Of a stretch of 54,258 nt of DNA, positions 16,349 through 25,348 are shown piece by piece. Under the pieces are notes generated by a model. It did not search any database and was not told the origin of the DNA. It saw only the letters and a list, made by a program, of their open reading frames with translations. The first letter of the stretch is position 1. The number at the start of each line of letters is the position of its first letter. The stretch covers positions 1 through 54,258 of the forward strand of contig JAOJYB010000007.1 of NCBI GenBank assembly GCA_028242535.1, read 5' to 3'. The DNA comes from Candidatus Nitrosopelagicus sp. GTDB taxonomy: Archaea; Thermoproteota; Nitrososphaeria; Nitrososphaerales; Nitrosopumilaceae. The position numbers and the translations under genes are program-made.

Positions 16349-16843
16349 TTATAGTTTATAATTTTCTTTGAAGTAAGCCTGATCTTTTTTGTTAGATAGA
16401 GTTCGATTTTCCATATGATCTATGAAATTTGTTTGTAATTCTTTTATTTCGTTAATTTCATTTTGTGTGATTTCTTGTTTTGATGATGATTTTAATAAAA
16501 TGTCAGTTAATTTCATGTTTAATGTTAATGATAACTGTGTGTTAACTAGTACTCTGGCCCAGTATGGGTTGCTCTCCATCCATACATCTGCTTCTGCTCT
16601 ATAGGATGGAGTTTTTTTGTAATGAGCATAACCTATTCCAATTAGTAGTGGTATCCCTACAAGGACAACAATGATAATGTACTGCTCAAAAGAAGGGAAA
16701 ATACTTTTCAAAGAAGGATAATTTTCAATTGCTAGGTAATATGTAACAGTTAAGGTATTGGTTGCCGCAAAAATAAATGCAAAGTATGTACTCCATCCTT
16801 GTCTAAAGTAGAACCAAGCACGAAATCCAGGATTGTTTCTCAT
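16349..16843 (-). CDS. Hypothetical membrane protein with two helices
   Basis: I do not recognise this 164-residue protein. It has two strongly hydrophobic stretches (about 15-40 and 52-73), a short aromatic-rich N-terminus (FRAWFYFRQGW) and a long charged cytoplasmic tail (about 75-164) likely to be helical. The composition fits a membrane anchor or small scaffold. The ATG at 16843 is preceded by a TATA-like stretch (about 16864-16873), so it is probably transcribed alone. It is co-directional with the small PEP-binding protein downstream. Confidence 0.65.
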   Translation of the reverse strand: MRNNPGFRAWFYFRQGWSTYFAFIFAATNTLTVTYYLAIENYPSLKSIFPSFEQYIIIVVLVGIPLLIGIGYAHYKKTPSYRAEADVWMESNPYWARVLVNTQLSLTLNMKLTDILLKSSSKQEITQNEINEIKELQTNFIDHMENRTLSNKKDQAYFKENYKL

Positions 16844-16982
16844 TAAAATGAATAAAATGAGTTTAGTATATCAATTTCACTAGTGATAGATAATGATCAC
16901 AATGCTCAATTGATATTATCTAATTTTAAAAATAGAAAATAACACATTTGCATCTGGATTCAATTTTTAGTTAAAGAAGGAA

Positions 16983-17870
16983 TTATTCCCAGAATCGAAA
17001 TTTGATGTTTTTGAGAAAAGGAACCTTATCATTTATCAAAGTTCTTCGTCTTTGTCTATCTTCAAATTTCAAATAATCCATAATAGCTTTTGTCCGTTCA
17101 TTGTGAGTATAGATTTCTTTTAATGGCATTTTTAATGAATTACTATGAAAATACACCATTCCATAATTTTGATCCTTTAAAGAAAGCATATTCTTTAGAT
17201 GATTTTGTCTATCAGTTTGAATTAAACTCGTATCAAAATGCTTATCAATTTGTTCATCAACTAATTGCTTAATTCCATATTGAGGACGATCTACATAATC
17301 ATCCAGTAAAATACCAAAATCTTCTCCTACATTATTTAGTACAGAGTAAAAATCGTGTTTTACTGCTGAGTAAAAATGGGCTCCATCAATATACGCAAAA
17401 TTAATTTCTGGGAAGGGGGTTTTCTGCATTATTTCTCCAGAGAATCCAGTTAAAGGAATTATTTTCTCAATCCAATCTTTTTTTGCAATTTTTGACCAAA
17501 TTTTTTGAATTGAACTATTTTCATATCTAGAACCTTGAGTTGTGTGATCATCCAGAAGAAGTTTTGATGATTTTTCTATTGAAATTGGATCAATTGTAAA
17601 AATACGTCCTGAGGGATTATTATCAGATAATGCCCAAGCCATAGATAAAGTAGAATATCCTCTTGCTCTTCCAATTTCAAGAATATTTTTTGGTTTTAAC
17701 ATGGAGATAATTGCATATAGTAAAGGTCCTCTTTCATAATTGAGTTGAATAAAATCATTTTTTTCGCGTTCAAATAATGCAGTCATATCACCTAATTTTT
17801 TAAATTCATCAAAAGATGGAACACTAATTCCACTGTTTAGAATAAATTCATCAAAACTAAGTATCTTCAT
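16983..17870 (-). CDS. Class I SAM-dependent methyltransferase (Methyltransf_24 type)
   Basis: The 295-residue protein has ILEIGRARGYSTLSMAWAL (about 67-85) as SAM motif I with a GRARGYST variant loop, IFTIDPIS as motif II, and FAYIDGAHFYSAVKHDF and GILLDDY as the later strands with the acidic metal or substrate residues. This is the CmcI/Methyltransf_24 group, as at 690. It overlaps the upstream GT-B glycosyltransferase gene by 4 bases (ATGA type), which links its substrate to the product of that transferase. Likely role: O-methylation of a sugar or amino-acid substituent. Confidence 0.75.
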   Translation of the reverse strand: MKILSFDEFILNSGISVPSFDEFKKLGDMTALFEREKNDFIQLNYERGPLLYAIISMLKPKNILEIGRARGYSTLSMAWALSDNNPSGRIFTIDPISIEKSSKLLLDDHTTQGSRYENSSIQKIWSKIAKKDWIEKIIPLTGFSGEIMQKTPFPEINFAYIDGAHFYSAVKHDFYSVLNNVGEDFGILLDDYVDRPQYGIKQLVDEQIDKHFDTSLIQTDRQNHLKNMLSLKDQNYGMVYFHSNSLKMPLKEIYTHNERTKAIMDYLKFEDRQRRRTLINDKVPFLKNIKFRFWE

Positions 17871-18847
17871 ATTATTTCTTCCATAAGTTTAACGAGGGAA
17901 TCAATAGCAACATCATTACTAAATTTTTTAAAACTATAATTCTTTCCAGCCTCCGCAATTTTTTTCCATTTTGGATTATCAGAATCATTTAAAAATTCTT
18001 GGAAGCGTGATTGGTAATTTTCTTCATTTATGAATATGGCGGTTTCATTATCTTTAAAACCAAGATAGGATCCATTATTTTTTTCAGTTATTTCCATGAA
18101 AGTTAGACACCCTGAAGCAGTACTTTCCCAGTATTTTATTGTAGGATAATAAGTCGTGGCCGCTATTGATGCTTGGTATTTGGATAATAATTCAGAATAA
18201 TTAGTATTAATGTAATTTTTTCCTTTCATACCATAATAATCAACGTAATTTAATGAATTACATTTGGTCCTTAATCTATAAAAATACCAACCAGATTTTT
18301 TAGGATTTATTATTTGATTAATTATACGAGATTTTAATTTTGGATTACCCATAGCGCCAGAATTTAATATTTTATCTTTTTTTCTATTGTTGAAAGGAAT
18401 ATCTTCACGGTAGAGTTCAGGTTCAACTCCAAAAACTATTGTTCTATAATTGAAATCACGAGGATAAAATTTATAGAAATAATTTTCATGCATGAAATTA
18501 AAATAATAATCAATTTTGTATTTTTTATGAAACGGGATCTTTCCTTTACGTTTTGCATCATGAAAGTCACCTACGCGAGAGATTACGGGAATCTTTTTTT
18601 CACGAATTCCTATTAATTCATCAGGAGATCCTTCGTTTAGATTATCAGAAAGTAGTATTACATCAAAATTATTTTTTAATTGTGAGACATCGAAATTTGT
18701 TTTTGATGGAAAATAAGTTACATTAAGTTTAGAATTTCTTTTTAATGCTTTCATGAAAAAATAGAATGTTGTATTATCAAAATGGTCACCAGTTAGAAAG
18801 GGATAATCAGGTTTGAATATAAATGCCACACGTATATTATCTGCCAA
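17867..18847 (-). CDS. Glycosyltransferase, GT-B fold (Glyco_trans_1_2/CgeB-like)
   Basis: The 326-residue protein has a Rossmann N-terminus (RVAFIFKPDYPFLTG) and the C-terminal donor-domain segment KYWESTASGCLTFMEITE followed by F-x-D-N-E-T-A-I-F, which match the glycosyl-transferase group 1_2 domain where E-x-x-A-S-G-x binds the nucleotide sugar. The donor and acceptor are not predictable. The start is TTG at 18847, 8 bases after the upstream hydrolase gene, and its end overlaps the downstream methyltransferase start, so the three genes form one operon. Confidence 0.8.
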   Translation of the reverse strand: MADNIRVAFIFKPDYPFLTGDHFDNTTFYFFMKALKRNSKLNVTYFPSKTNFDVSQLKNNFDVILLSDNLNEGSPDELIGIREKKIPVISRVGDFHDAKRKGKIPFHKKYKIDYYFNFMHENYFYKFYPRDFNYRTIVFGVEPELYREDIPFNNRKKDKILNSGAMGNPKLKSRIINQIINPKKSGWYFYRLRTKCNSLNYVDYYGMKGKNYINTNYSELLSKYQASIAATTYYPTIKYWESTASGCLTFMEITEKNNGSYLGFKDNETAIFINEENYQSRFQEFLNDSDNPKWKKIAEAGKNYSFKKFSNDVAIDSLVKLMEEII

Positions 18848-18855
18848 GATTATTC

Positions 18856-19962
18856 TTAGGATGATTTTTGGATTATTAAATCAATTATGTAATTAGATAT
18901 CTTATGTTCATGATGAGTATCATCAATGATTATTTTGAAACTACCTGTTCCTATCTCTGATAAAATTTGGTTTATTTGTTTTGCATAGGTATAATCTTCA
19001 ATGTTCGAGAAACAACATGGATCAAATTTATTGAAAATTTGTATTAGTTCTCTTTCATTACCAAAAGAATTCATAATATACAATTCAAGATAGTTTGCTT
19101 TAGTATAAAATTCAGAATTAAAGTGTTCATAATCACCTGTATCTTTTATTTCATCTCTTAACGATAAAGGAATTGAACCTGCAACTGAAAATGATTTTGT
19201 TATTCTAGAATCTAATGCAGGATAAACAGATGTTGCCCATCCTCCACCAGAAATTCCAATCATATGAAATTCATCAAAAGAGTGATTCTTGAAGAGATGA
19301 TTTAGTGTTTGATTAATGGGTGAAAAGAAAAATTTCATACTGGAAAAATTTTCAGTATCTAATAAAATAAACTGATTATGCTTGAGTAATTTTACAGAAC
19401 CTATATTTTTCAAATCAACAACAGGTTGATTATTCATTCCCAAAAGTGGCATAGAGAATGCTGCAACTGAAAAACCATTATCAAGAAAACGTTGTATTGT
19501 GTTCTTTCCATTAATAAAACCGCCTAAATGACCCTGATGATAAATAATTAATTTTTGATTACTTTCCTCAGCAAGGAAAATATAAACAATTGATTTTACA
19601 TTATGTTCCATTGAAACAGTAATTTTCTCAATGCTTTCTAAATTTCGTAGATCTTCAAATCTATTATCAATAAAGTTTTTTTCAATTTTTTCTGGATAGT
19701 TTTTTGGTAACTCATCTTCATTCCAAATAAAATTAATCATGTATTTTTGTTTTTCAATAATATCATTCTGATTTTTAAAATTTACAAATTTTTCTAAATC
19801 AATCACAGTTTCAGTTCTATTTTCATCTATGTTTGAACCAGAAATCGAAGTGAATTGGTTAACTAAATGTTGTGGGGCATTGTTTGTAAAAATTTGTGTT
19901 CCAAAAAATATACCCAGAAAAAATATTCCAATAAATAAAAAAATTATAATTTTATTATTCAT
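18856..19962 (-). CDS. Membrane-anchored alpha/beta-hydrolase-like protein
   Basis: Residues 5-22 form a hydrophobic N-terminal segment (IIFLFIGIFFLGIFF) that would act as signal anchor, leaving the body outside the cell. The body shows LIIYHQGHLGGF (oxyanion region), MIGISGGGWATSVYP with the nucleophile-elbow G-x-S-x-G, and a C-terminal DDTHHEHKIS that may carry the catalytic His. No exact family is evident. It might remove an acyl or other ester from the surface glycan. It is first in an operon with a glycosyltransferase and a methyltransferase; a TATA-like box lies near 19983-19990. Confidence 0.65.
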   Translation of the reverse strand: MNNKIIIFLFIGIFFLGIFFGTQIFTNNAPQHLVNQFTSISGSNIDENRTETVIDLEKFVNFKNQNDIIEKQKYMINFIWNEDELPKNYPEKIEKNFIDNRFEDLRNLESIEKITVSMEHNVKSIVYIFLAEESNQKLIIYHQGHLGGFINGKNTIQRFLDNGFSVAAFSMPLLGMNNQPVVDLKNIGSVKLLKHNQFILLDTENFSSMKFFFSPINQTLNHLFKNHSFDEFHMIGISGGGWATSVYPALDSRITKSFSVAGSIPLSLRDEIKDTGDYEHFNSEFYTKANYLELYIMNSFGNERELIQIFNKFDPCCFSNIEDYTYAKQINQILSEIGTGSFKIIIDDTHHEHKISNYIIDLIIQKSS

Positions 19963-20036
19963 GCAAATTCTTTGTTTTCTTATTTTTAAAACGTTCTAAG
20001 TATTTCTAAACCTAATTTTACAAATTCTATAAACAG

Positions 20037-20044
20037 ATATTATA
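20037..20044 (+). promoter_or_regulatory. TATA-like box of the SxtK-SxtJ-carbamoyltransferase operon
   Basis: ATATTATA is centred 25 bases before the ATG of the small SxtK-like gene at 20065. This supports that short gene as the first of the operon. Confidence 0.55.
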
Positions 20045-20064
20045 TGGTGTACAATTAAGATTAT

Positions 20065-20217
20065 ATGTCATATCTGGGTACAATCAAAGAAATTTTTCAA
20101 TTATATATACATAAAAGAAAATTTTACATGTTTCCAATTTTAACATTGTTAATTGCTTTAATTGGAGTAACTGCTTTGGCTCAATCGGGATTAGTAGCCT
20201 TCATTTATCCTATATAA
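20065..20217 (+). CDS. SxtK-like small membrane protein (DUF5989)
   Basis: A 50-codon frame runs from ATG 20065 to TAA 20217. The protein starts MSYLGTIKEIFQLY, continues with basic HKRKFYMFP and has one hydrophobic helix (residues 23-39), ending SGLVAFIYPI. This is the recognisable shape of the DUF5989/SxtK proteins encoded next to SxtJ and SxtI-type carbamoyltransferases in bacteria. The role of the family is not known to me; membrane placement of the carbamoyltransferase is a reasonable guess. One base separates it from the SxtJ-like gene. Confidence 0.78.
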   Translation: MSYLGTIKEIFQLYIHKRKFYMFPILTLLIALIGVTALAQSGLVAFIYPI

Positions 20218-20218
20218 A

Positions 20219-20572
20219 ATGAAAACATCATCACCAAGATTCAAATCTTTAGCTGTTACAGCAGGAACATCATTTTGGTTTTTTATTATTTCATCTAGTA
20301 TTGGTTTTTTTACACTTGAAACATTCGGAATTTTTATTGTTTCAATGATAGTAGTTACTCAAATTTTTACACATAAAATTTCTAAAGGATTAGATATTTT
20401 TGCCGTAATTAACACTAAAATCTTTCTCGGTCTACTTTTTATTTTAGTTATTTCAGTATATGGAATATTGTTTAAACTTCTTAGAATTGACTTGTTACGA
20501 TTAAAAAAAGATGATGAGACATACTGGCTTGATGCAGAATCTACGTCAGATGATTTGAGGAAACAATTCTAA
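20219..20572 (+). CDS. SxtJ-like membrane protein
   Basis: The 117-residue protein has three hydrophobic segments (about 12-32, 34-50 and 68-86) and an acidic C-terminus, like SxtJ proteins that accompany NodU/SxtI carbamoyltransferases. It starts one base after the SxtK-like gene, and its stop codon overlaps the carbamoyltransferase start (TAATG), so the three are almost certainly translated together. No catalytic motif is visible. The family name comes from the saxitoxin cluster, but these proteins are widespread in polysaccharide loci and do not imply toxin production. Confidence 0.75.
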   Translation: MKTSSPRFKSLAVTAGTSFWFFIISSSIGFFTLETFGIFIVSMIVVTQIFTHKISKGLDIFAVINTKIFLGLLFILVISVYGILFKLLRIDLLRLKKDDETYWLDAESTSDDLRKQF

Positions 20573-22275
20573 TGTACAATCTCGGAATTTCATGTTATTA
20601 CCATGATTCTGCAGCAGCACTTCTGAAAGACGGTCATGTTGTTGCTGCAGTAGAGGAAGAAAGATTTTCAAGAAAAAAATTTGATGATGATTTTCCAAAA
20701 TTAGCAATAGAGTGGTGTTTAAAGGAAGCAGGTATCACACCCGATAAAATACACTCAGTTGCATTTTATGACAAACCTATTTTAAAATTTGAAAGGTTGT
20801 TAGATAACTATATTGCAGTTGCACCAAGAGGATTGAATAGTTTTTTAGATGTTATTCCAAAATGGCTACATAACAGACTTTGGATAAAAGACACAATCAA
20901 AAAAACCCTCTCAGGATTTCAGGGAGAAATTATATTTCCTGATCATCATATGTCACATGCAGCTCATGCATTTTATACATCATCATTTGATGAATCGGCA
21001 ATTTTAACTGTAGATGGAGTAGGGGAATGGAGCACAACTTCAATTGGTTATGGAAGAGAGAATTCCATTACTATAACTAATGATATCAGATGGCCACATT
21101 CTTTAGGATTATTCTATTCTGCATTCACATATTTTTTAGGATTCCAAATTAATGAAGGTGAATACAAACTGATGGGTCTAGCTTCCTATGGTAAACCAAA
21201 ATTCTATGATTTAATTTTAGATAAATTGATAGATGTAAAAAAAGATGGAAGTATTCATTTAGACATGAGTTATTTTGCATTCACACACGATAAGGTGATG
21301 ACAAATGAAAAATTTTCGAAATTATTCGGTCTGAAACCAAGACAAAAAAATGAACCACCACAACAAATTCATTTTGATATTGGTGCCAGTGCACAAAAAG
21401 TTCTTGAAGATGTATTGTTAAAGATGGTGAAATATGTTTATGAAAAATTCAAAATGAAAAATCTCTGTCTAGGAGGTGGTGTTGCACTAAATGGTGTTGC
21501 GAATTATAGAATTCTCAATGAAGGACCATTTGATAATATTCATATCCCACCTTCGCCAGGAGATGCAGGAAGTGCTGTAGGTTGTGCACAATACCTTTAC
21601 CACATATATCATAAAAATAGAATGGTTAAAGATGAAAATCAAGCAAAATTTATTCAAGAGAATGTATATGTTGGTCCATCATTTTCTGATAAAAAAATTC
21701 AAAGTTTTCTAGACTCAAAAAATCTAGTTTATGAAAAATTAGATAATGATGATTTATTGAAGAAAACCGCACAACTTATTGCGAATGGAAAAATTGTTGG
21801 ATGGTATCAGGGGAGAATGGAATGGGGACCACGTGCACTTGGATGTAGAAGTATATTAGCAGATCCTAGAAAAGTTGAGATGAAAGACATCTTAAATGAA
21901 AAAATAAAACATAGAGAATCATTTAGACCATTTGCTCCATCAATTTTAGAAGAATATGTTTCAGAATATTTTGATATTGATAGACCTAGTCCGTACATGT
22001 TAATGGTTGTACCAGTAAAAAAACCGAATGAAATTCCTGCAGTTACACATGTTGATGGGACAGGTAGACTTCAATCTGTAAACAAAGATGCAAATCCAAT
22101 GTACTATAATCTGATAAATGAATTCTATAAGATTACGGGCGTCCCTGTTATAATTAATACATCAATGAACGTGATGGGAGAACCAATAGTAAATACACCA
22201 GAACAGGCATATCAAATGATAATAAAAACAGATATGGATTACATTGTAATGGGATCTTATATCTTAGAAAAATAA
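20572..22275 (+). CDS. Carbamoyltransferase (NodU/CmcH/SxtI family)
   Basis: The 567-residue protein is full length. The N-terminal Kae1-like domain starts with LGISCYYHDSAAALL, and DHHMSHAAHAF and LTVDGVGEWSTT follow; NLCLGGGVALNGVAN is the later ATPase-fold loop. The C-terminal YrdC-like carbamoyl-adenylate region is marked by GWYQGRMEWGPRALGCRSILADPR. The family makes carbamoyl-AMP from carbamoyl phosphate and ATP and transfers the carbamoyl group to a hydroxyl, as in Nod factor or antibiotic sugars. Here the target is presumably a glycan sugar. It is flanked by SxtJ/SxtK-like membrane proteins and an SGNH hydrolase. Confidence 0.94.
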   Translation: MYNLGISCYYHDSAAALLKDGHVVAAVEEERFSRKKFDDDFPKLAIEWCLKEAGITPDKIHSVAFYDKPILKFERLLDNYIAVAPRGLNSFLDVIPKWLHNRLWIKDTIKKTLSGFQGEIIFPDHHMSHAAHAFYTSSFDESAILTVDGVGEWSTTSIGYGRENSITITNDIRWPHSLGLFYSAFTYFLGFQINEGEYKLMGLASYGKPKFYDLILDKLIDVKKDGSIHLDMSYFAFTHDKVMTNEKFSKLFGLKPRQKNEPPQQIHFDIGASAQKVLEDVLLKMVKYVYEKFKMKNLCLGGGVALNGVANYRILNEGPFDNIHIPPSPGDAGSAVGCAQYLYHIYHKNRMVKDENQAKFIQENVYVGPSFSDKKIQSFLDSKNLVYEKLDNDDLLKKTAQLIANGKIVGWYQGRMEWGPRALGCRSILADPRKVEMKDILNEKIKHRESFRPFAPSILEEYVSEYFDIDRPSPYMLMVVPVKKPNEIPAVTHVDGTGRLQSVNKDANPMYYNLINEFYKITGVPVIINTSMNVMGEPIVNTPEQAYQMIIKTDMDYIVMGSYILEK

Positions 22276-23387
22276 TGTCTGTACAAATTTCATATAAAAA
22301 GCAATTTTTAGTTTATTTTTTACTCTTAGTAATTTTTCTTACTGCAATTGAAATAGGCATTAGAGCCTATGAATGGACATATCCAAATTGTTCATTTGTA
22401 GGCAATGATGCAATGAAAGATATTGATTTCTTCAAACAAAGACAAATCTGTCTAGAAAATCAACAAATCAGGACATTAAATTTGGAAACAAATCCAGAAA
22501 ATATACCAAATCAAGATTTTGGTACAATATCAATTAATTCACTTGGATTTAGAGGAGAAGAATTTGATGTAAATAAAGATGAAAGTGTTTTTAGAATTTT
22601 CATGCTTGGTGGATCAACTGTTTTTGGAACAGGAGCCTCATCGAATTCACAAACGATTCCAGCTCAATTGGAAAAAAAATTAGATTTATTGTTTTTAGAT
22701 CAAAGAATTGAAGTGATTAATGGCGGAATATCAGGAGCAAATTCAAAATCTGAAAAGATGTTTGTACAAGAAACAATATTTGATTATTCACCAGATTTAA
22801 TTATCATTTATGATGGATGGAATGATGCATGGCTCAGAGATAGATTAATAGAGATTGAGGACAATGAGGTTAATCAAGAAAAATTACAAAACTCTGGAAC
22901 AGGAATTATACAAGCGCTACAAGAAAATTTGAATTTTTATAGAACCCCACTTGTAATCTATAAAGAATTTTTTTGGGATAAATCATGGAGGTATGATTCT
23001 ATGGAAAATAACATTTCTGTAGATAATAAAATTTCACAAATTTGGAAAAGTAATCAAAGAGATATATGTCTCATGGCAAAAGAAAATAAAATTCAAAGTG
23101 TTTTGATATTGCAGCCAATTTTGGGTACAGGTAATAAACAACTTTCTCCAAATGAAATCGAACTTTTCCCAAAATCAGATTTTGATTTAATTACTTTAGA
23201 AACATTAAATTCATTTGCAGATCATTTAGAAACATTAAGTAACACTTGTTCTGGGGCGTATGATTACAGAGGTATTTTTGATGAAACTTCTAAATCAGTA
23301 TTTTTTGATAAAGGTCATATTTCGGATTTTGGAAATGATATAATTTCAGAACAGATTGCAAGAGATATTCAGGAATTCATTGACTGA
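22275..23387 (+). CDS. SGNH/GDSL-hydrolase-like protein with N-terminal membrane anchor
   Basis: A hydrophobic stretch at residues 10-27 gives a signal anchor, so the domain is probably outside the cell. The SGNH blocks are visible: FMLGGSTVFGTG (nucleophile Ser), NGGISGANS (Gly block), YDGWNDAW (Asn block) and DKGHISDFGND (D-x-x-H catalytic pair). These are esterase or O-acyltransferase residues, as in AlgX/AlgJ and O-acetylesterases. It overlaps the carbamoyltransferase stop codon by one base, so it belongs to that operon and may edit ester groups, perhaps O-acetyl, on the same glycan. Confidence 0.8.
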   Translation: MSVQISYKKQFLVYFLLLVIFLTAIEIGIRAYEWTYPNCSFVGNDAMKDIDFFKQRQICLENQQIRTLNLETNPENIPNQDFGTISINSLGFRGEEFDVNKDESVFRIFMLGGSTVFGTGASSNSQTIPAQLEKKLDLLFLDQRIEVINGGISGANSKSEKMFVQETIFDYSPDLIIIYDGWNDAWLRDRLIEIEDNEVNQEKLQNSGTGIIQALQENLNFYRTPLVIYKEFFWDKSWRYDSMENNISVDNKISQIWKSNQRDICLMAKENKIQSVLILQPILGTGNKQLSPNEIELFPKSDFDLITLETLNSFADHLETLSNTCSGAYDYRGIFDETSKSVFFDKGHISDFGNDIISEQIARDIQEFID

Positions 23388-23421
23388 AATTATCTACTGT
23401 TGAGATCAAGAAATGGTTATC

Positions 23422-23429
23422 ATTAAATT
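23422..23429 (+). promoter_or_regulatory. TATA-like box of the GT4 gene at 23452
   Basis: ATTAAATT is centred 26 bases before the TTG at 23452. It supports the non-ATG start and transcription separate from the carbamoyltransferase operon. Confidence 0.5.
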
Positions 23430-23451
23430 GGTACTCGTGTGAAAGAAAATA

Positions 23452-24540
23452 TTGAAAGTTCTAATTGCGTCAGGTGCGGGTGGAGGAACTTCTAAAAAAA
23501 GTATTGGAAAATATTTCCATTTAAAAGAATTTGGAGAAGCATTAAAAAAATTAGGACATGATTACAAATTAGTTAGAGAAGTAGATTACGTCAAAGGATT
23601 TCCAAGTAAAAACCCTACAGATTGGTTTTCAAAAAAACAATTTAACAATTTAATTAGCGATTATAATCCGGATGTAGTTTTTGTGGATAGACAATCTCAT
23701 TTTGGTTTAGAGACTATTAAAAAAAATATTCCCCTATTTGTTTACCTTAGAGGACATATTTGGATGGAGTACGAATGGGCAAAAAAAACAATTTACAAAG
23801 ATCCACTAATGCGTATGGTTCTAAATTTACGACATAAAAATGCCGAGAAAGTATTTCGTGAATGTCAAGGAATTTTTATGACCGCAGACTATTTAGAAAA
23901 TGTCATCAAAGAACACATACCTGATGCAAAAACATTTCATTTTCTTGAAGGATTAGATGCATCAAGATGGTACCCTGCAAAAGGAATGAATTTGGAACAT
24001 CCATGTGTTGGAATGTCTCATGATGCAAATTGGTGGGGGAAAACAAAAGAGATGCTAACACTAGACGAGGTTGTAAAAAAATTACCAGATGTGCATTTCT
24101 ATTGGGTAGGAGATGGACAATACAAAAAAGAGATTTTAGATAAACTAGAAAAATACAAAAATTTTCATTATCTAGGTTTTCTTTCATATCCTGAAAAAAT
24201 AAGAGAGTATTTGACAGAAATTGATGTTTATGCATTACCCACTGGGATGGATACAACACCACTCTCATGTAGAGAAGCTATGGCTATGGAAAAACCAATA
24301 GTAGCATCTAATGTTGGCGGTATTCCTGAAATGATTTATCATGAAAAAACGGGTTTACTTGTAAACGAAGGTGATTCTGAAGGATGGATTAATTCTATAA
24401 AACAATTAATTGAGAATGAAGAAGTTGCAATTAAACTAGGTAAACAATCTAGAGAATTGCTTACTGAGAAATTTAATTGGGATATAGTTGCAAAAAAATT
24501 TATTGCAGCTGCAGAAAAATATGTCAAAAAAGATTACTAA
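23452..24540 (+). CDS. Glycosyltransferase family 4 protein (paralogue of 32176-33231)
   Basis: The 362-residue GT-B protein has LIASGAGGGTS at the N-terminus, HFYWVGDGQYKKEI at the start of the donor domain and SCREAMAMEKPIVASNVGGIPEMI, the E-x7-E nucleotide-sugar binding motif of GT4. A region around residues 40-110 (VDY-x2-GFPS, WFSK, VDRQ-x-HF) is shared nearly word for word with the glycosyltransferase at 32176, so the two are paralogues and probably use related acceptors or donors. The start is TTG, supported by the TATA spacing. It converges on the dehydrogenase gene with a 4-base overlap. Confidence 0.88.
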   Translation: MKVLIASGAGGGTSKKSIGKYFHLKEFGEALKKLGHDYKLVREVDYVKGFPSKNPTDWFSKKQFNNLISDYNPDVVFVDRQSHFGLETIKKNIPLFVYLRGHIWMEYEWAKKTIYKDPLMRMVLNLRHKNAEKVFRECQGIFMTADYLENVIKEHIPDAKTFHFLEGLDASRWYPAKGMNLEHPCVGMSHDANWWGKTKEMLTLDEVVKKLPDVHFYWVGDGQYKKEILDKLEKYKNFHYLGFLSYPEKIREYLTEIDVYALPTGMDTTPLSCREAMAMEKPIVASNVGGIPEMIYHEKTGLLVNEGDSEGWINSIKQLIENEEVAIKLGKQSRELLTEKFNWDIVAKKFIAAAEKYVKKDY

Positions 24541-25334
24541 GTCTTCAAATATTTTTTATAAATTAATTTTGTGTTTTTAATTTTTTTACTATAAGATGTA
24601 TTCATTTCTTTAATTAGATTCAGTGTTTCATTATTAATTAATTCCAAATTTGGAATTACACAATGGCCTCCAATATATCCAGGATACATTTTTGGTCTAT
24701 TTCCTAGATTTTTATGAATTTCATCAGAAAAAGTCCACATTTCATCATAATTTACATCAAAGTTTTTGGCTATCACATTAGTTATTTGTGAATAATTGAT
24801 CAACCATCCAAGATAGGATGTGTCACATAGAATTTTAGCCAATTCCAGTGTTTCAGGTTTTGTCATTTGTTTAGTCTTTATTCCAGAATTTTTCATTTTT
24901 TTAGAAAATGTTTTGATGGCCCATTGTTTTTTTGGAGCTGAGTTAGAAATTGCAAAGAATTTTGTATAATGTTTAAGATCTTTTAACATTCTTTTATGAA
25001 CACCTCTAGTTGCACTAAAAATTATTGGACAATTAATTTTCCTTTGAAGTCTTTCTGTTGTTCCAGGAGGGATGGTACTGTGAATTACAATACAGTCAGG
25101 TTTAAATTTTTTATTTAATTGAATAAAATTAGAGTCAAATTTTGTAGTTATTGGGATTGCTATATGAAGGAAAGATGTAGGTAAATTATTAAGTTTCTGA
25201 AATTTATTTTTATTCATTAATTTTTCATTAAGATCATAGCCCACAATATTTTCTTTTTTAGATAAAATTTTTAAAATTGGAAGACCGATTTCCCCTAATC
25301 CTGCAACAACGTCTTTTTTCATTATTATTTTCAT
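24537..25334 (-). CDS. Short UDP-sugar-dehydrogenase-like protein lacking the C-terminal domain
   Basis: The 265-residue protein has a Rossmann start (AGLGEIGLPI, residues 11-20), HSTIPPGTTE as in nucleotide-sugar dehydrogenases, and YIGGHCVIPN with Cys225 at the place of the catalytic cysteine of WecC/UGD enzymes. Lys167 in ELAKILC aligns with the conserved active-site Lys. Full enzymes have about 420-450 residues; the C-terminal UDP-binding domain is absent here and the gene ends cleanly. It is third in an operon after a complete WecC-like dehydrogenase and an asparagine-synthase homologue. The start may be the Met at residue 5. Substrate unknown. Confidence 0.7.
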   Translation of the reverse strand: MKIIMKKDVVAGLGEIGLPILKILSKKENIVGYDLNEKLMNKNKFQKLNNLPTSFLHIAIPITTKFDSNFIQLNKKFKPDCIVIHSTIPPGTTERLQRKINCPIIFSATRGVHKRMLKDLKHYTKFFAISNSAPKKQWAIKTFSKKMKNSGIKTKQMTKPETLELAKILCDTSYLGWLINYSQITNVIAKNFDVNYDEMWTFSDEIHKNLGNRPKMYPGYIGGHCVIPNLELINNETLNLIKEMNTSYSKKIKNTKLIYKKYLKT

Positions 25335-25348
25335 TTTCGTATACTAAA

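Noticed and set aside
20065-22275. Saxitoxin-type toxin cluster
   Set aside because: SxtI/J/K-like genes alone are common in polysaccharide loci; no SxtA, SxtG or other toxin-specific gene is present.
23906-24268. 120-residue minus-strand frame inside the GT4 gene
   Set aside because: It is antisense to the donor-binding domain and His/Leu-rich as expected for a shadow frame.
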